DNA of 16,626 nucleotides from contig SKNL01000093.1 in NCBI GenBank assembly GCA_007120555.1, positions 1-16,626 on the forward strand, read 5' to 3'. Position 1 is the first letter of the stretch; every line of letters starts with the position of its first letter. Shown here piece after piece: positions 13,951 through 16,626 of this stretch. The position numbers and the translations under genes were made by a program. This stretch comes from Balneolales bacterium. Lineage in GTDB: Bacteria; Bacteroidota; Rhodothermia; Balneolales; Natronogracilivirgulaceae. Under the pieces are notes generated by a model, which made no database searches, was not told where the DNA came from, and was given only the letters and a program-made list of their open reading frames with translations.

Positions 13951-15783
13951 CTCCTCTTTCCGAAAATGCGCATGCACCGCTTTTGCTGCTTTTTCACCCG
14001 TGATTTTCTTGAGTTCGGGGATATCCTGCTGAATTATTTCCAATATCGATCCATATTCCTTCAACAGTTTATCTGCCGTCTTTTTACCAATGCCCGGTAT
14101 CTCTTCCAGTTCTGATCGAAACGTTTTTCTGCTTCGAACATCCCGGTGAAATTGAATGGCAAACCGGTGGGCTTCATCACGAATTCTCTGCAGCAGTTTC
14201 AGGCTTGAGGATGTTTTTGGTATCATGACAGGATCGCGTGAGCCCGGGTAGAACACTTCTTCCAGGCGTTTTGCCAGGCCGATTACCGGTACATCATCTC
14301 CCATTCCCGCTTCACGCAATGCGCTCACGGCACTGGACAGCTGTCCCTTCCCACCGTCCACCACGATCAGGTCCGGAATATGCGTGCTCTCCTTTTTCAC
14401 CCTTCGATAATGCCGTCCGATGACCTCTCTCATTGATGCGAAATCATCAGGTCCATCCACTCCGCGCACATGAAATCTCTTGTAACTGCTCTTCCGGGGC
14501 TGTCCGTCAACAAAACATACCAGGGAGGCCACGGTAAAGGACCCCTGAAAGTTGGATATGTCGAAACACTCGATTCTCCGTGGCAGCCGTTGGAGGTTCA
14601 GGTCACGTTTCAGTGCCTGGACCGAATGCGGGACCCGTCCCTGATCGGCTTTCATTTTTTCCAGCAGCCATTCCCTCAGGAGCATCCGGGCATTTGAACC
14701 GGCCATCTGTACAATTTGCGCCTTTTCACCTCGCTGTGGTGTGGTTATCGGAACCTTTTTCCCTTTTTTCTGCCAGAGATATTCAAACAGCGGCTCATCA
14801 TTATGGATGTCGTGGCTGCAACAGACCTCATCCGGTATCACTCCGGATAGTTCACCGGTGTAATAATCCTCCATGAAAGCCTGGAGAAGCATCCCGTCTG
14901 TGCGGCCTTCGATATTTTTGAGATAGCGATGATATTTGCCGACCAGTTTTCCTTCACGGATCTGCAGGAGCACTCCGCATGCAATGTTCTCATTCCAGTC
15001 CGAATCCAGTGCAAAAACATCCCGGTCAAGACCGTCCGGCGTGACCATCTTCATTTTTTCGCTGAATCTTTTGAGTGCCAGCATTCCGTCCCTGACATGG
15101 GAAGCCTGCTCAAACTGCAGTGCCTCTGCAAGCTCTTCCATTTCAAGCTTCAGGTCCCGTATAAGCTCTTTGGTCCGGCCATTGAGCAGGCGCGCCACCT
15201 GATCCAGCCGGGCCCGGTACTCTTCGAGGTTCAAATCGCCGGAACAGTTTTCAAAATAATCCTCAAAGCAGCGGCCCCATTTGGGCAAGCCTTTACTGCG
15301 GTCGATCATTCGGGAGGAACAGGCGCAGGTACAGAGCTGGAACGCCTTGCGTATGGTTTCCAGCATGAGCTTCATTTTGCCGACATGGTCATATGGACCA
15401 TAGTAGCGGCTGCCGTCACGAACTATGGTCCGGGTCGGGAACACACGCGGCCGGTCCTCTGCCGTCACGCATATGTAAGGATACGATTTGTCATCCCGAT
15501 AAAGGATGTTGTACCTCGGGCGGAATTTTTTGATGAGGTTGTTTTCCAGGATGAGGGCTTCTGCCTCAGAGTCGGTAATGATGACTTCGACATCCGCAAT
15601 CTTCCTGACCAGCGCCTGGATTTTCCCGGTATGGTCGGCGGCATTCTGAAAATAGGATCGCACACGCTGGTTCAACCGCTTCGCCTTGCCGACGTACAGC
15701 ACTTCCCCCCCGGCGTCCTTGAACTGATAAACCCCGGGTTGCGGTGTCAGGGTGTCCAGTTTTTGTTTAAGTTCTTCTGTCAT
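13942..15783 (-). CDS. uvrC: Excinuclease ABC subunit C
   Basis: UvrC makes both incisions around a lesion in the UvrABC nucleotide-excision-repair complex. The 613-residue product has the full domain order: N-terminal GIY-YIG nuclease (about 14-95, with GVYQF, LYVGK and the glutamate in ALILENNL) for the 3' cut; a cysteine-bearing region (about 148-184); a UVR motif (about 206-240) that contacts UvrB; a C-terminal RNase H-like nuclease for the 5' cut, with CFDISNFQG, IVVDGGKGQ and RDEAHRFA; and tandem helix-hairpin-helix motifs (about 559-613, EEIPGIGKKTADKLL). The Fe-S cysteines are unusual: Cys at 151, 153, 155, 172 and 180 but not at 184, where the family's last one is expected. ATG 15783 overlaps the stop of a 6-codon mini-ORF. 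PolA, encoded about 8 kb away, fills the resulting gap. Confidence 0.97.
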   Translation of the reverse strand: MTEELKQKLDTLTPQPGVYQFKDAGGEVLYVGKAKRLNQRVRSYFQNAADHTGKIQALVRKIADVEVIITDSEAEALILENNLIKKFRPRYNILYRDDKSYPYICVTAEDRPRVFPTRTIVRDGSRYYGPYDHVGKMKLMLETIRKAFQLCTCACSSRMIDRSKGLPKWGRCFEDYFENCSGDLNLEEYRARLDQVARLLNGRTKELIRDLKLEMEELAEALQFEQASHVRDGMLALKRFSEKMKMVTPDGLDRDVFALDSDWNENIACGVLLQIREGKLVGKYHRYLKNIEGRTDGMLLQAFMEDYYTGELSGVIPDEVCCSHDIHNDEPLFEYLWQKKGKKVPITTPQRGEKAQIVQMAGSNARMLLREWLLEKMKADQGRVPHSVQALKRDLNLQRLPRRIECFDISNFQGSFTVASLVCFVDGQPRKSSYKRFHVRGVDGPDDFASMREVIGRHYRRVKKESTHIPDLIVVDGGKGQLSSAVSALREAGMGDDVPVIGLAKRLEEVFYPGSRDPVMIPKTSSSLKLLQRIRDEAHRFAIQFHRDVRSRKTFRSELEEIPGIGKKTADKLLKEYGSILEIIQQDIPELKKITGEKAAKAVHAHFRKEERQ

Positions 15784-15800
15784 TGGGGATGTTTATCCAT
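15780..15800 (-). other. 6-codon mini-ORF overlapping the uvrC start
   Basis: ATG 15800 opens MDKHPQ and its TGA (15782-15780) overlaps the uvrC ATG as ATGA. An AGGA lies about 11 nt before the mini-ORF, while uvrC itself lacks a clear Shine-Dalgarno site, so re-initiation is conceivable. It could equally be chance. Confidence 0.2.
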
Positions 15801-15828
15801 TTTCAGATTATCCTGCAGGTAAAGTATA

Positions 15829-15856
15829 TTGCACAACGGGGGAGCACATGCATAAT
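15829..15856 (+). promoter_or_regulatory. Possible sigma-70-like promoter of the pseudouridine synthase gene
   Basis: TTGCAC (15829-15834) and CATAAT (15851-15856) are 16 bp apart in the uvrC divergent region. They predict a start near 15864 and a leader of about 40 nt. The -35 is only a partial match to the consensus. Confidence 0.35.
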
Positions 15857-15902
15857 GCTGGTGTTCCGGAAAAAATTGTGCTAAAAAATACGGAGTTTTG
15901 CC

Positions 15903-16626
15903 ATTACGGAAAGCTACAGAAATATCGACATCCTTTATGAGGATAATCACTTGCTGGTTGTGTACAAGCCTGCAAACATGCTTTCTCAGCGTGACAAAAC
16001 GGGTGACCGTGACCTGCAGTCCCTGCTGAAGAAGTGGTTGAAAGACAAATACCGGAGACCCGGTGACGTCTTCCTTGGTCTTGTGCAGCGCCTTGACCGG
16101 CCAACGCGGGGATTAATGGTATTGGCGCGGACTTCCAAAGCCGCTTCGCGGCTCTCCGAACAGATCCGTAAGCGAACCTTCGTGAAGGAGTATCTTGCCG
16201 TGGTTGAGGGAAAGAATATCAAGAGCCGGGAAATGACCCATCAGCTTGAGAAGGATCCATTCCGAAAAATGGCGATGGTTGTTACTACCGGCAGACATGA
16301 CCCGGCGGAGAATTCCGGGAAACAAAAGCCGGGAGCGTCTGCTGCAGGCAAGCAGGCTGCCCTTGACATAATGCATCTCGAAACGCATGGAGAACACTCC
16401 CTGGTTAAAATCGATCTGAAAACCGGTCGTTTCCACCAGATCCGTGTCCAGCTTGCTGCAGAAGGCATTCCCATTGCCGGCGACCACAAATACGGCTCGA
16501 CAGGCCAACAGACCCGTCACCTTGCACTTATGTGTTACAAGATCGCATTTGAACATCCCACCAGGCGGGAACGCATGCAATTCACTGCCGGCCTGCCGCA
16601 AGAGTTCCCCTGGAACCAGTTCCAGG
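15903..16626 (+). CDS. RluA-family pseudouridine synthase (3' end cut by window; apparent AUU start)
   Basis: The frame is open from 15885 to the window end and encodes an RluA-type enzyme that isomerises uridine to pseudouridine in RNA. Visible are ILYEDNHLLVVYKPANMLSQ (from about residue 10), the catalytic motif QRLDRPTRGLMVLA with Asp codon 16095-16097, FVKEYLAVVEG, and KTGRFHQIRVQLAAEGIPIAG with the family's RFHQIR. The last residues (LPQEFPWNQ region) look near the natural C terminus. No S4 domain precedes it, so it is a short single-domain form; the target (rRNA or tRNA) cannot be assigned. There is no ATG, GTG or TTG between the in-frame TAA (15882-15884) and the conserved domain. The best start is ATT 15903, giving MTESYRNIDILYEDNH, with GGAG (15892-15895) 7 nt upstream. 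It is divergent from uvrC. Confidence 0.9.
   Translation, partial: MTESYRNIDILYEDNHLLVVYKPANMLSQRDKTGDRDLQSLLKKWLKDKYRRPGDVFLGLVQRLDRPTRGLMVLARTSKAASRLSEQIRKRTFVKEYLAVVEGKNIKSREMTHQLEKDPFRKMAMVVTTGRHDPAENSGKQKPGASAAGKQAALDIMHLETHGEHSLVKIDLKTGRFHQIRVQLAAEGIPIAGDHKYGSTGQQTRHLALMCYKIAFEHPTRRERMQFTAGLPQEFPWNQFQ

Noticed and set aside
14929..15822. Long plus-strand open frame (297 codons) opposite uvrC
   Set aside because: It lies antisense to well-conserved UvrC domains and has no family signature; a composition shadow.
16113..16601. Minus-strand open frame of 162 codons at the right end
   Set aside because: It is antisense to the clear RluA-family gene, whose conserved RLD and RFHQIR motifs define the coding strand.

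Overview
The window is ordinary bacterial chromosome, about 50% GC, densely packed with core genes. It most resembles the Bacteroidota/Rhodothermota/Balneolota group. The evidence is a DUF6588-type envelope protein, a DUF5683 membrane protein directly after parB, a secreted TPR protein of Bacteroidota type, and many genes that start from AT-rich leaders without a clear Shine-Dalgarno site. The exact phylum is inferred. No tRNA, rRNA, CRISPR array, insertion sequence or phage gene was seen.

Layout. Bases 1-1073 (+) are the C-terminal third of the Lon protease, cut by the window edge. rsgA (1142-2086, +) follows, then a secreted DUF6588-type protein (2219-3355, +) preceded by three 16-bp tandem repeats. 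polA (3369-6278, -) converges on it with only 13 bp between stop codons. Divergent from polA is a membrane-anchored SpoIIE/PP2C-type phosphatase (6472-7650, +). A minus-strand run follows, in transcription order parA (12222-11410), parB (11366-10443), DUF5683 (10453-9590), LOG-family protein (9560-8868) and a TPR protein (8719-7736). It ends at a strong hairpin terminator that overlaps the phosphatase stop codon. Upstream of parA, also on minus, lies an ECF sigma factor with an overlapping membrane protein, probably its anti-sigma factor (13635-12420), and then uvrC (15783-13942). An RluA-type pseudouridine synthase (15903 to the window end, +) diverges from uvrC.

How the genes fit together. 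Several do genome maintenance: PolA and UvrC act together in nucleotide excision repair, and ParA/ParB segregate the chromosome. Others handle protein or ribosome quality (Lon, RsgA, RluA-type). The ECF pair and the phosphatase are signalling modules. The parA-parB-DUF5683 order is a known Bacteroidota arrangement and suggests the chromosomal partition locus; a degenerate parS-like site lies in the LOG gene.

I found no new multi-gene defence or biosynthetic system. The best leads are local: an apparent AUU start codon in the pseudouridine synthase gene, an altered cysteine motif at the expected Fe-S site of UvrC, the 16-bp repeats before the DUF6588 gene, the parS-like site, and two mini-ORFs whose stop codons overlap the start codons of rsgA and uvrC.
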